A stretch of DNA of 64,000 nt from positions 248,001-312,000 of the forward strand of contig NZ_LIVZ01000011.1 of assembly GCF_001905845.1 (NCBI RefSeq). The letters run 5' to 3'. Both the position numbers and the translations under genes were made by a program. Each line of letters begins with the position of its first letter. Positions within the stretch are counted from its first letter, which is position 1. This document shows positions 44,167 through 52,994 of the stretch, piece after piece. This DNA comes from Streptomyces sp. TSRI0107. Lineage in GTDB: Bacteria > Actinomycetota > Actinomycetes > Streptomycetales > Streptomycetaceae. Under the pieces are notes generated by a model. The model saw only the letters and a list, made by a program, of their open reading frames with translations. It was not told where the DNA came from and searched no databases.

Positions 44167-44580
44167 ATGGCGCAGAACCGGGGACTTGGCTGGCTGCTGG
44201 ACGACCTGACCGAGCGCGTCGAACAAGTGCGGCACGCACTGGTCCTGTCCAACGACGGACTGGTGACGGGCGCGAGCACGGGACTGCGGCGAGAGGACGC
44301 CGAACATCTGGCCGCCGTCGCGTCCGGACTGCACAGCCTCGCCAAGGGATCGGGCCGCCACTTCGGCGCGGGCGGCGTCCGCCAGACGATGGTGGAGTTC
44401 GACGACGCGGTCCTGTTCGTCACCGCCGCGGGCAACGGCAGCTGTCTGTGCGTGCTCAGCGGCGCGGAGGCCGACATCGGCCAGATCGCGTACGAGATGA
44501 CACTGCTCGTCAACCGGGTCGGAGAACACCTCGGCGTGGACGCCCGCCTACCGGAACGGGCCCCTGCCGTCGACCGCTGA
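44167..44580 (+). CDS. Second Roadblock/LC7 protein (CvnB paralogue)
   Basis: The 137-residue protein closely matches CvnB at 42062: both share WLLDDL, SNDGL, EDAEHLAAVASG, HSLAKG.GRHFG and GGVRQTMVE. It has no accompanying DUF742 or GTPase gene, so it is an orphan copy. GGGGAG lies upstream of ATG 44167. It may compete with CvnB for CvnD or serve another conservon. Proximity suggests local duplication. Confidence 0.9.
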   Translation: MAQNRGLGWLLDDLTERVEQVRHALVLSNDGLVTGASTGLRREDAEHLAAVASGLHSLAKGSGRHFGAGGVRQTMVEFDDAVLFVTAAGNGSCLCVLSGAEADIGQIAYEMTLLVNRVGEHLGVDARLPERAPAVDR

Positions 44581-44607
44581 CCTGCGCGTTCGACCTCCTC
44601 CGCGAAG

Positions 44608-44616
44608 TTATCCACA
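44608..44616 (+). promoter_or_regulatory. Single DnaA-box-like sequence
   Basis: TTATCCACA is a perfect 9-mer box by E. coli rules. It is alone and no origin features accompany it. It lies 91 bp upstream of the DUF6397-like gene and may be chance or a minor regulatory site. Confidence 0.25.
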
Positions 44617-44706
44617 GGCTCGCCGCGCTGTCGGCCGTTCCGGATACCTTTGTGTCACCGCGAACGCACGGAGCGTGAGCGGACGACTCCACGGGGGAGA
44701 CCATCG

Positions 44707-45651
44707 ATGTCAGGCGACACCATCACCACGACGGACCACCTCACCTGGGCACCGGGCCGCGCCGCCCGCGAACTGGGCCTCAAGCGCACCGAGTTCGACC
44801 TCGCGGTGCACCTCGGCCGCATCCGCACGGTGCCCGACGAAGGGGGCGGCGGCCTCCGTGTCCCACACGCCGAGATCGACCGGCTGCGCTCGGCGGAGGG
44901 CTTCCCCGAAGCGCTCCTCGACAGCCTGCGGACGGTGGGCACACGCGAGGCCGCGGCCGTCATGGGCATCACGGAGACCAGGTTCACCCGCCTCGCACGC
45001 CTGGGGCTGGTGGCGCCGGTGCGCTTCTACGTGAACCGCTATCGAGCCTTGGTATGGCTCTATCTGGCCGACGAGCTACGGCAGTTCACCGCAGACGAGG
45101 AGAACACCGCGCTGCTGAAGGGCCGCGTACCCGAAGGCCTGCGGGACCAGTTGAACGCCGGGCTCGACCTGCGGCCCCGGAACTGGCGGGGACGGCACCT
45201 GGGGTTCCTGCTGCGACAGGCCCACGACCCCTGGGAGCGGGCCGCGGCGCCGGCCGCCCTGCTCGACCCGGTCCAGATCGCGGAACTCGTCAAGGACCCG
45301 TACGAACGCGCTCACCTGAACCGCTTCCGGCCGGATCCTCCGGGGCAGAGCACACCGGGCTCTCCCGCCGCCCAGCTCGCCGCGCGGATCGCGACGGCCG
45401 ACGACCCCGACGAGATCGCCTGGCTGCGCGCCGACCTGACCCAGGCCCTGGCGGAAGCCCGCGAACAGCGACCCGCACCTCGCCCGGCACCACGGCGGAC
45501 ACCGCCCGCGCCCCTCCACCCCGGGCACGAGCCCGACCAGCGCGAGCCGGAACCCGCGTGCGAGCCGGAGCCCGCGTGCGAGCCGGAGCCCGCGTGCGAG
45601 CCGGAGCGGCAGCGCGGCCTGCTTCGATGGCTGCGCCGCAGAAGCTCCTGA
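44707..45651 (+). CDS. DUF6397-like DNA-binding-type protein with acidic repeats
   Basis: This 314-residue protein appears to belong to the DUF6397 group of Streptomyces. Two helix-turn-helix-like segments are visible (APGRAARELGLKRTEFDLAV, and TREAAAVMGITETRFTRLAR), consistent with excisionase/MerR-like DNA binding. The central region is helical (RPRNWRGRHLGFLLRQA). The C-terminus is Pro-rich and contains three copies of the six-residue unit EPEPAC (18-nt DNA repeats at 45544-45597), ending with a basic RWLRRRSS. Each unit has a Cys, giving evenly spaced cysteines in an acidic tail. Function is unknown. Confidence 0.7.
   Translation: MSGDTITTTDHLTWAPGRAARELGLKRTEFDLAVHLGRIRTVPDEGGGGLRVPHAEIDRLRSAEGFPEALLDSLRTVGTREAAAVMGITETRFTRLARLGLVAPVRFYVNRYRALVWLYLADELRQFTADEENTALLKGRVPEGLRDQLNAGLDLRPRNWRGRHLGFLLRQAHDPWERAAAPAALLDPVQIAELVKDPYERAHLNRFRPDPPGQSTPGSPAAQLAARIATADDPDEIAWLRADLTQALAEAREQRPAPRPAPRRTPPAPLHPGHEPDQREPEPACEPEPACEPEPACEPERQRGLLRWLRRRSS
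45544..45597 (+). repeat. 18-bp tandem repeat (3 copies) inside DUF6397-like gene
   Basis: The unit GAGCCGGAGCCCGCGTGC is repeated three times head to tail with one substitution, encoding EPEPAC. Copy number may vary between strains. Confidence 0.85.
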
Positions 45652-45652
45652 A

Positions 45653-46519
45653 CTACAGAGCCCGGAACAGCCCCTCCTGGACGACGGACACCAGCAGACG
45701 GCCCTGAAGATCGTAGATCCGGCCACGGGCCAGGCCCCGGCCACCCGTCGCGATCGGCGACTCCTGGTCGTACAGGAACCACTCGTCCGCGCGGAACGGC
45801 CGGTGGAACCACATCGCGTGGTCCAGCGACGCCATGTCGAAGCCCCGCGGGCCCCACAGCGGCTCGACCGGAATGCGGACGGCGTCCAGGAGGGTCATGT
45901 CACTGGCGTAGGTCAGCGCGCAGGTGTGCACCAGCGGATCGTCCCCCAGCGGACCGACCGCCCGCATCCACACCGCGCTGCGCGGCTCGGCCCCCTCGAC
46001 CTCGTCGGGCGTCCAGCGCAGCCGGTCCACATAGCGGATGTCGAACGGCTGGCGGCGTGCCATCCGCTCCAACTGCTCGGGCAGCGCGCCCAGATGCTCA
46101 CGGATCTCGTCGACGACCGTCGGCAGAGACTCCGGGACCGGCACCTTCCGGGCCGGCGGCAACTGGTGCTCGAAGCTCCCTTCCTCAGGCTTGTGAAAGG
46201 AGGCGGTGAGATTGAAGATCGTGCGGCCCTGCTGCACGGCCGTGACCCGGCGGGTCGTGAACGACCGCCCGTCGCGGACCCGTTCGACCTGGTACACGAT
46301 CGGCACGCCCGGCCGGCCCGGGCGCAGGAAGTACGCGTGCAACGAGTGCACCGGTCGGTCGCCCTCCGTGGTGCGGCCGGCGGCGACCAGCGCCTGGCCG
46401 GCCACCTGGCCGCCGAAGACCCGTTGCAGGGACTCCTCGGGGCTGCGGCCACGGAAGATGTTGACCTCGATCTGCTCAAGGTCGAGCAGGTCGACGAGCC
46501 TTTCGGCGGGGTTCGTCAT
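45653..46519 (-). CDS. tesB: Acyl-CoA thioesterase II
   Basis: This 288-residue double hot-dog enzyme hydrolyses acyl-CoA to free acid and CoA. The N-terminal hot-dog has VFGGQVAGQALVAAGRT and HSLHAYFLRPG; the C-terminal one has CALTYASDMTLLDAV and FDMASLDHAMWFHRPFRADE, which include the Asp/Thr/Gln active-site elements of TesB. AGGAG lies ten bases before the ATG. It starts 19 bp after the stop of the DUF3516 helicase gene on the same strand and may be co-transcribed with it. Confidence 0.95.
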   Translation of the reverse strand: MTNPAERLVDLLDLEQIEVNIFRGRSPEESLQRVFGGQVAGQALVAAGRTTEGDRPVHSLHAYFLRPGRPGVPIVYQVERVRDGRSFTTRRVTAVQQGRTIFNLTASFHKPEEGSFEHQLPPARKVPVPESLPTVVDEIREHLGALPEQLERMARRQPFDIRYVDRLRWTPDEVEGAEPRSAVWMRAVGPLGDDPLVHTCALTYASDMTLLDAVRIPVEPLWGPRGFDMASLDHAMWFHRPFRADEWFLYDQESPIATGGRGLARGRIYDLQGRLLVSVVQEGLFRAL

Positions 46520-46538
46520 GGGTGTCGTTCTCCTGCGC

Positions 46539-49052
46539 TCACAGCTGGCCGACGTCGGTGACCCGGACCACCGCGCGGCCCTCGGCGTCGGACGCGGCGA
46601 GGTCGATCTCGGCGCTGATGCCCCAGTCGTGGTCGCCGTTCGGGTCGTCGAAGATCTGGCGGACCCGCCACAGGCCGTTCTGCGGCTCCTCCTCGATCAG
46701 CAGCAGCTTGGGGCCACGCGCGTTCGGACCGGTACCGAGCTCCTCGTACTCGTCCCAGTACTTGTCCATCGCCTCACCCCAGGCGTCGGCGTCCCAGCCG
46801 GCCTCGGCGTCCAGCTCGCCCAGCTCGTCGATCCGGTCCAGGGCGGCCAGCTCGACCCGGCGGAACATCGCGTTGCGGACCAGGACCCGGAAGGCCCGCG
46901 CGTTGGTGGTGACCGGCTTGACCTGGTCGGCCTTCTCCTGGGCCTCCTCGGCCGTCATCTCCTCCGGGTTGGCCAGCTGCTCCCACTCGTCGAGCAGGCT
47001 GGAGTCGACCTGGCGCACCATCTCGCCCAGCCACTCGATCAGATCCTGGAGGTCCTCGGACTTCAGGTCGTCGGGGACGGTGTGGTCGAGCGCCTTGTAG
47101 GCACCGGCCAGGTACCGCAGCACGATGCCCTCGGTGCGCGCCAGCTCGTAGTAGGACACCAGCTCCGTGAAGGACAGCGCCCGCTCGTACATGTCCCGGA
47201 TCACGGACTTCGGCGACAGCGGATGGTCACCGACCCAGGGGTGGCTCTTGCGGTACGTGTTGTACGCGTGGGAAAGCAGCTCTTCCAGGGGCTTCGGGTA
47301 GGTGACGTCCTGGAGGCGCTCCATGCGCTCCTCGTACTCGACGCCGTCCGCCTTCATCGCGGCCACCGCCTCACCACGCGCCTTGTTCTGCTGGGCGACG
47401 AGGATTTGCCGCGGGTCGTCCAGCGTGGACTCCACCACGGACACCATGTCCAGCGCGTACGACGGCGACTCCGGGTCCAGCAGCTCGAACGCGGCGAGCG
47501 CGAAGGTGGACAGCGGCTGGTTCAGCGCGAAGTCCTGCTGCAGGTCCACGGTGAGGCGCACGATGCGGCCCTCGGCGTCCGGCTCGTCCAGCTTCTCGAC
47601 GATGCCGCCGTCCAGCAGCGAGCGGTAGATCGCGATCGCGCGCCGGATGTGCCGCAGCTGCTGCTTGCGCGGCTCGTGGTTGTCCTCCAGCAGATGACGC
47701 ATCGCCTCGAAGGCGTTGCCGGGCCGCGCGATCACCGACAGCAACATGGTGTGCGTCACCCGGAAGCGGGACGTCAGCGGCTCCGGTTCGGAGGCGATCA
47801 GCTTCTCGAAGGTGTCCTCCGACCACGCCACGAACCCCTCGGGCGCCTTCTTGCGGACCACCTTGCGGCGCTTCTTCGGGTCGTCGCCTGCCTTGGCGAG
47901 CGCCTTCTCGTTCTCGATGACGTGCTCGGGGGCCTGCGCCACCACGAAGCCCGCCGTGTCGAAACCGGCGCGCCCGGCACGGCCCGCGATCTGGTGGAAC
48001 TCCCGCGCGCGCAGCGTGCGCACCCGGCTGCCGTCGTACTTGGTCAGCGCCGTGAACATCACCGTGCGGATGGGGACGTTGACGCCGACGCCGAGCGTGT
48101 CGGTGCCGCAGATGACCTTCAGCAGACCGGCCTGGGCCAGCTTCTCCACCAGACGCCGGTACTTCGGCAGCATGCCGGCGTGATGCACGCCGATCCCGTG
48201 CCGCACGTACCGGGAGAGGTTGCGGCCGAACTTCGTGGTGAAGCGGAAGTTGCCGATCAGCTCGGCGATCTGCTCCTTCTCCTCACGCGAGCACATGTTG
48301 ATGCTCATCAGCGCCTGCGCCCGCTCCACCGCCTGCGCCTGGGTGAAGTGCACGATGTAGACGGGCGCCTGCTGGGTCTGCAGCAGTTCGGTCAGGGTCT
48401 CGGTGAGCGGCGTGCGCCGGTACTCGTAGGACAGCGGGACCGGGCGGGTCGCCGAGCGGACCACCGAGGTCGGCCGGCCGGTGCGCCGGGTGAGGTCCTT
48501 CTCGAACATCGAGACGTCGCCGAGCGTCGCCGACATCAGGATGAACTGAGCCTGCGGCAGCTCCAGGAGCGGAATCTGCCAGGCCCAGCCGCGGTCCGGC
48601 TCCGCGTAGAAGTGGAATTCGTCCATGACGACCTGGCCGACGTCCGCGTGCTTGCCGTCGCGCAGCGCGATCGACGCGAGGACCTCGGCGGTGCAGCAGA
48701 TGACCGGGGCGTCGGCGTTGACGGACGCGTCGCCGGTCAGCATGCCGACGTTCTCGGTGCCGAACAGCTTGCACAGCTCGAAGAACTTCTCCGAGACCAG
48801 CGCCTTGATCGGGGCCGTGTAGAAGGTGACCTCGTCACGGGCGAGCGCGGCGAAGTGGGCACCGGCGGCGATCATGCTCTTGCCGGAGCCGGTGGGCGTC
48901 GACACGATCACGTTCGCGCCGGAGACCACCTCGATCAGCGCCTCCTCCTGGTGGGGGTAGAGGGTCAGACCGCGCTCCTGAGTCCACGACTCGAAGGCTT
49001 CGTACAGGGCGTCGGGGTCGGCGGTCGGCGGCAGCTGATCGATGAGGGTCAC
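46539..49052 (-). CDS. DEAD/DEAH-box (Ski2-like) helicase with DUF3516
   Basis: The 837-residue protein is a Ski2/HelY-like superfamily 2 helicase. Walker A is VSTPTGSGKS, motif II is VMDEFHFYAE, motif III is MSATLGD, and the second lobe has CGTDTLGVGVNVPIRTV and QIAGRAGRAGFDT. The C-terminal 400 residues correspond to DUF3516, a helical domain found in actinobacterial homologues. These proteins are probably RNA helicases. The start is GTG 49052; a GGGGG run lies almost directly before it, so the start is not certain. It is divergent from the hydrolase gene. Confidence 0.93.
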   Translation of the reverse strand: MTLIDQLPPTADPDALYEAFESWTQERGLTLYPHQEEALIEVVSGANVIVSTPTGSGKSMIAAGAHFAALARDEVTFYTAPIKALVSEKFFELCKLFGTENVGMLTGDASVNADAPVICCTAEVLASIALRDGKHADVGQVVMDEFHFYAEPDRGWAWQIPLLELPQAQFILMSATLGDVSMFEKDLTRRTGRPTSVVRSATRPVPLSYEYRRTPLTETLTELLQTQQAPVYIVHFTQAQAVERAQALMSINMCSREEKEQIAELIGNFRFTTKFGRNLSRYVRHGIGVHHAGMLPKYRRLVEKLAQAGLLKVICGTDTLGVGVNVPIRTVMFTALTKYDGSRVRTLRAREFHQIAGRAGRAGFDTAGFVVAQAPEHVIENEKALAKAGDDPKKRRKVVRKKAPEGFVAWSEDTFEKLIASEPEPLTSRFRVTHTMLLSVIARPGNAFEAMRHLLEDNHEPRKQQLRHIRRAIAIYRSLLDGGIVEKLDEPDAEGRIVRLTVDLQQDFALNQPLSTFALAAFELLDPESPSYALDMVSVVESTLDDPRQILVAQQNKARGEAVAAMKADGVEYEERMERLQDVTYPKPLEELLSHAYNTYRKSHPWVGDHPLSPKSVIRDMYERALSFTELVSYYELARTEGIVLRYLAGAYKALDHTVPDDLKSEDLQDLIEWLGEMVRQVDSSLLDEWEQLANPEEMTAEEAQEKADQVKPVTTNARAFRVLVRNAMFRRVELAALDRIDELGELDAEAGWDADAWGEAMDKYWDEYEELGTGPNARGPKLLLIEEEPQNGLWRVRQIFDDPNGDHDWGISAEIDLAASDAEGRAVVRVTDVGQL

Positions 49053-49197
49053 GCCCCCATCTTGCCTGGCCTCCCGCTCGATGCGGGAATCGGATGCCCG
49101 TACGAAGATCGCGAACGCTACGCTGTGTCGCCGACGCGGCGTCAGCGCGGCGGGTCAACTGGACAGCGGCACACGAGCAACAGGGCGGGCAACGGCG

Positions 49198-50055
49198 ATG
49201 ATGGGACCAGCACACTCACTCTCCGGTGCCGCGGCCTGGCTCGGCGTGGGGGCGGCCGCCGCCGCAGCGGGGCACACCATGCCCTGGCCGGTGCTGCTGG
49301 CCGGAGCGCTGATCTGCGCCGGGGCCGCTCTCGCCCCCGACCTCGACCACAAGGCGGCGACCATCTCACGCGCCTTCGGCCCCCTCTCACGCGGCCTGTG
49401 CGAGATCGTCGACAAGCTGTCGTACGCGGTCTACAAGTCCACCAGGAAGCAGGGGGACCCGCGTCGCTCCGGGGGGCACCGCACGCTGACGCACACCTGG
49501 GTGTGGGCGGTGCTGATCGGCGGTGGCGCCTCGGCGCTGGCGATCACCGGCGGGCGCTGGGCGGTGCTGGCGCTGCTTTTCGTGCACATGGTGCTGGCGA
49601 TCGAGGGGCTGCTGTGGCGGGCGGCCCGGGGATCCAGCAGCGACGTCCTGGTGTGGCTGCTGGCCGCGACCAGCGCGTGGATCCTCGCCGGGGTGCTGGA
49701 CAAGCCGGGCAACGGGTCGGACTGGCTGTTCACCGGGCCCGGTCAGGAGTACCTGTGGCTGGGGCTGCCGATCGTGCTGGGCGCGCTGGTGCACGACATC
49801 GGGGACGCGCTGACCGTCTCGGGCTGCCCGATCCTGTGGCCCATCCCGATCGGGCGCAAGCGCTGGTACCCGGTGGGCCCGCCCAGGGCGATGCGCTTCC
49901 GGGCGGGCAGCTGGGTCGAGCTGAAGGTGCTGATGCCGGCGTTCATGCTGCTCGGGGGAGTGGGCGGCGCCGCCGCACTCAACGTCATCCGAGGCGCGCC
50001 GCCGCCCGGCGGGCCGACGCGTCCGGCTCAGCTCTGCCCGGTGCTCTCGCCGTAG
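49198..50055 (+). CDS. DUF457/YdjM-type metal-dependent membrane hydrolase
   Basis: This 285-residue protein is a YdjM-like inner-membrane hydrolase. Conserved His/Asp metal ligands lie in the N-terminal AHSLSGAAAWL, in AALAPDLDHKAATISR and in GGHRTLTHTWV; LVHDIGDALTVSGCPILWPI closes the site. Five to six hydrophobic segments are present. The family was first seen as LexA-regulated in E. coli; no LexA box (CGAAC/GTTCG) is evident here. Two adjacent ATG codons (49198, 49201) are possible starts. Its 3' end overlaps the convergent rpmE2 gene by 28 bp. Confidence 0.88.
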   Translation: MMGPAHSLSGAAAWLGVGAAAAAAGHTMPWPVLLAGALICAGAALAPDLDHKAATISRAFGPLSRGLCEIVDKLSYAVYKSTRKQGDPRRSGGHRTLTHTWVWAVLIGGGASALAITGGRWAVLALLFVHMVLAIEGLLWRAARGSSSDVLVWLLAATSAWILAGVLDKPGNGSDWLFTGPGQEYLWLGLPIVLGALVHDIGDALTVSGCPILWPIPIGRKRWYPVGPPRAMRFRAGSWVELKVLMPAFMLLGGVGGAAALNVIRGAPPPGGPTRPAQLCPVLSP

Positions 50056-50285
50056 CGCCGCTCGAAGCGGGCGATGCGGCCCTCCGTGTCCACCGTGCGG
50101 GCCTTGCCGGTGTAGAAGGGGTGGCTCTCGGAGGAGATCTCCACGTCCACGACCGGGTAGGTCTCGCCGTCGTCCCAGTCGATGGTCTGGTCGCTGGTCG
50201 CCGTGGACCGGGTGAGGAAGGCGTAGCCGGCGGCCCGGTCGCGGAAGACGACGGGGTGGTACTCGGGGTGCTTGTCCTGCTGCAT
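50028..50285 (-). CDS. rpmE2: Ribosomal protein L31 type B (zinc-independent)
   Basis: The 85-residue protein matches L31B: MQQDKHPEYHPVVFRD, SESHPFYTGK and RIARFERRYG. The CxxC zinc pair of the standard L31 is absent, so this copy should replace it under zinc starvation and free zinc. By family it is normally repressed by Zur, but no A/T-rich Zur palindrome is seen in the upstream 75 bp. AGGAG lies six bases before the ATG. The gene overlaps the end of the convergent membrane hydrolase gene. Confidence 0.95.
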   Translation of the reverse strand: MQQDKHPEYHPVVFRDRAAGYAFLTRSTATSDQTIDWDDGETYPVVDVEISSESHPFYTGKARTVDTEGRIARFERRYGESTGQS

Positions 50286-50360
50286 GGCTGCTCCTGGTGG
50301 GGCGGTGGCAGGGGAGAGGGGCCGAGGACGGCGGGGGCGGCCGGCCGGTCGGCCGGTCGG

Positions 50361-50831
50361 TCAGCCGGACAGGGACTCCTCGTCGACGATGTGCACCGCG
50401 GCCTCCTCGGCGGAGGCGGCGGCGCCGTCGATACCGACGTCCGTGGCGACCAGCGCGGCCTCCTCGTCCTCGTGCGCGCCTTCGTCGGGGGCGACGAGAC
50501 GGCCCGAGCGGGCGGCACCGACCTCGTTGTCCAGGAGTTCCCCGTCCGTCTCCGTGCTGTCTCCGAGGCCGTCGCCGTCCGGGGCGGTGAGCTCGGGCTG
50601 CTCCTCCGCCAGCCGCTGGTCCAGGGTCTCACCGGCCTGACGTTCGGCCGCCGTGACACCGGTGTGCTCCACGGCCCACGGCCGCTCCGGAGGGGACCAG
50701 CCCCGGTCGAGGGGATCCTCGACACCGTCGTACTCGAGGGTGTCCTCCGCGTCGAGCAGCCCGGTGTCCTCGCGCTGGTCGGACGCGTCGGGCTGGTAGA
50801 CGTCGTCTCCCCATCCGTCGGCGCTGTTCAC
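50361..50831 (-). CDS. DUF5709 protein
   Basis: This acidic 156-residue protein matches DUF5709 of actinobacteria: GDDVYQPDASDQREDTGLLD, then EYDGVEDPLDRGWSPPERPW and the conserved ETLDQRLAEEQPEL. It contains many Asp/Glu and no hydrophobic core segments, so it may be partly disordered. Function is unknown. GGAGG lies five bases before the GTG start. Confidence 0.85.
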   Translation of the reverse strand: MNSADGWGDDVYQPDASDQREDTGLLDAEDTLEYDGVEDPLDRGWSPPERPWAVEHTGVTAAERQAGETLDQRLAEEQPELTAPDGDGLGDSTETDGELLDNEVGAARSGRLVAPDEGAHEDEEAALVATDVGIDGAAASAEEAAVHIVDEESLSG

Positions 50832-51212
50832 GGGAACCTCCAGAAGGTGGGGACGGGGTCGTTCTCACCGCGTCGGGCGGCGGACCGCGACCGTCCGTGC
50901 CGGGGGCACAGGCTCTGCCCGCCGGGGACCGCGAGCGTGCCCCCGAGCCGGTGCCGCCGCTATCCAGCCTTCCACCCCTGTTCGGAACCGCGCAACGGCA
51001 AGGGGCCGGGAGGCGGCCGCCGGGGCTCCAGGACGGTTCCCCGCACGCTCGGCGAGCTGAGGCCGGCCACCCGGTCGGCACGCCGGCCGGCACCGAACGC
51101 GGCCGCTCGGAACGCGGCTGCACCGGATACGAACGCCCCGGCACCGGCAGCCCCAGCCCCGGCGGACGTGATGGGGCTCAGCCCCCGTGGGACGCCCCGT
51201 GGGACGAGCGGC
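50832..51212. other. Gene-free stretch upstream of DUF5709
   Basis: This 381-bp region has no gene with a binding site and consistent codon use. A near-perfect palindrome GGGGCTCAGCCCC (51173-51185) just downstream of the ABC transporter stop may help terminate that transcript. The remainder is GC-rich spacer. Confidence 0.45.
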
Positions 51213-52994
51213 TCACCCGTGCCAGGACCTCCACAGCGCCGCGTACGCCCCGTTCGCGGCGACCAGTTCCGCGTGGCTGCCCAGTTCGCTGATACGGCCG
51301 TTCTCGACGACGGCGATGACGTCGGCGTCGTGGGCGGTGTGCAGCCGGTGGGCGATGGCGACGACGGTACGGCCGTCCAGGACGCGGGCCAGGGACCGTT
51401 CCAGGTGGCGGGCGGCGCGCGGGTCGAGCAGGGACGTCGCCTCGTCCAGCACCAGTGTGTGCGGGTCGGCCAGCACCAGGCGGGCCAGGGCGATCTGCTG
51501 GGCCTGCGCCGGGGTGAGCGCGAGTCCGCCCGAGCCGACCTCGGTGTCCAGGCCGTCGTCCAGGGCCCGCGCCCACCCGTCGGCGTCCACCGCGCCGAGC
51601 GCCGCCCACAGCTCGGCGTCCGCGGCGTCCGTGCGGGCGAGCAGCAGGTTGTCGCGCAGGGAGCCCACGAAGACGTGGTGCTCCTGGTTGACCAGGGCCA
51701 CGTGGGAGCGGACCCGCTCGGCCGGCATCCGGGACAGCTCGGCGCCGCCGAGGGTGATCCGGCCGTCGCGGGGCGCGTAGATCCCGGCGAGCAGCCGGCC
51801 CAGGGTGGACTTGCCCGCGCCCGAGGGGCCCACCAGTGCCATCCGGGTGCCGGGGGCGACCTCCAGGGACACCTTGCGCAGGACGTCGACGCCCTCCAGG
51901 TAGCCGAAGCGCACCTGGTCGGCGTGCACGTCGCGGCCGTCCGGCACCACCGACGCGTCACCGGCGTCCGGCTCGATGTCCCGGACCCCGACCAGCCGGG
52001 CCAGCGAAACCTGGGCGACCTGGAGTTCGTCGTACCAGCGAAGGATCAGCCCGACCGGGTCGACCAGCATCTGGGCGATCAGCGCGCCCGTGGTGAGCTG
52101 CCCGACGCCCATCCAGCCCTGCAGGACGAAGACACCACCGACCATGAGGACCGAGCCGAGGATCGTCACGTGGGTGAGGCTGATGACCGGGATGAGCACC
52201 GACCGCAGCCACAAGGTGTACCGCTCCCAGGCGGTCCACTCGCGGATCCGCCGCTGCGACAGCTCGATGCGCCGCCGGCCCAGCCGGTGCGCCTCGATGG
52301 TGCGGCCGGCGTCCACGGTCTCGGCGAGCGCGGCGGCCACGGCGGCGTACCCGGCGGCCTCGGAGCGGTAGGCGGAGGGCGCCCGGCGGAAGTACCAGCG
52401 GCAGCCGGCCACCAGCAGCGGCAGGGCGAGCAGCACGGCGGCGCCCAGCGGGGGCGCGGTGACGACCAGTCCGCCGAGCAGCAGAACCGCCCACACCACG
52501 GCGATCGCCAGCTGGGGCACGGCCTCGCGCATGGCGTTGGCGAGCCGGTCGATGTCGGTGGTGATCCGGGAGAGCAGATCGCCCGTGCCGGCCCGTTCCA
52601 GGACGCCCGGCGGCAGGCCGACCGAGCGGACGAGGAAGTCCTCGCGCAGATCGGCCAGCATCCGCTCGCCGAGCATCGCTCCGCGCAGCCGTACCTGGTG
52701 GACGAACGCGGCCTGCACGAGCAGGGCCACGAGGAACAGCGTCGCCGTGAGCCCGAGCCGCAGTTCCCGGTCGCCGTCCGACACCCGCTCGACGAGCCCG
52801 CCCAGCAGGTACGGGCCCGCCATGGAGGCGACCACGGCGACCGTGTTCACGCCGATGAGCAGCAGGAAGGCACGGCGGTGCCGGCGGAACAGTTCGGCCA
52901 CGTAGGCGCGGACGGTCGCGGGGGCGCCGACGGGCAGGGTGTTCGCCGTCGTCGGGGCCGCCGGGTCGTAGGCCGGTGGCGCCACGCCGATCAT
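51213..52994 (-). CDS. ABC exporter half, intact Walker A but altered signature motif
   Basis: The 593-residue protein is a type IV (lipid/drug exporter) ABC half-transporter: six membrane segments within residues about 30-330 and an ATPase domain after. Walker A is VGPSGAGKST (about 391), Walker B is LVLDEATSLLD and the H-loop is IAHRLH, all intact. The signature motif is LTPAQAQQIALARL instead of LSGGQ. The start overlaps the stop of the preceding ABC gene (ATGA), so the two form a heterodimer. Together the pair gives one normal and one degenerate ATP site, as in TM287/288-type exporters. Substrate is unknown. Confidence 0.92.
   Translation of the reverse strand: MIGVAPPAYDPAAPTTANTLPVGAPATVRAYVAELFRRHRRAFLLLIGVNTVAVVASMAGPYLLGGLVERVSDGDRELRLGLTATLFLVALLVQAAFVHQVRLRGAMLGERMLADLREDFLVRSVGLPPGVLERAGTGDLLSRITTDIDRLANAMREAVPQLAIAVVWAVLLLGGLVVTAPPLGAAVLLALPLLVAGCRWYFRRAPSAYRSEAAGYAAVAAALAETVDAGRTIEAHRLGRRRIELSQRRIREWTAWERYTLWLRSVLIPVISLTHVTILGSVLMVGGVFVLQGWMGVGQLTTGALIAQMLVDPVGLILRWYDELQVAQVSLARLVGVRDIEPDAGDASVVPDGRDVHADQVRFGYLEGVDVLRKVSLEVAPGTRMALVGPSGAGKSTLGRLLAGIYAPRDGRITLGGAELSRMPAERVRSHVALVNQEHHVFVGSLRDNLLLARTDAADAELWAALGAVDADGWARALDDGLDTEVGSGGLALTPAQAQQIALARLVLADPHTLVLDEATSLLDPRAARHLERSLARVLDGRTVVAIAHRLHTAHDADVIAVVENGRISELGSHAELVAANGAYAALWRSWHG

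Noticed and set aside
44608..44616. DnaA box as sign of a replication origin
   Set aside because: A single 9-mer with no cluster of boxes, no dnaA or dnaN genes and no AT-rich unwinding region.
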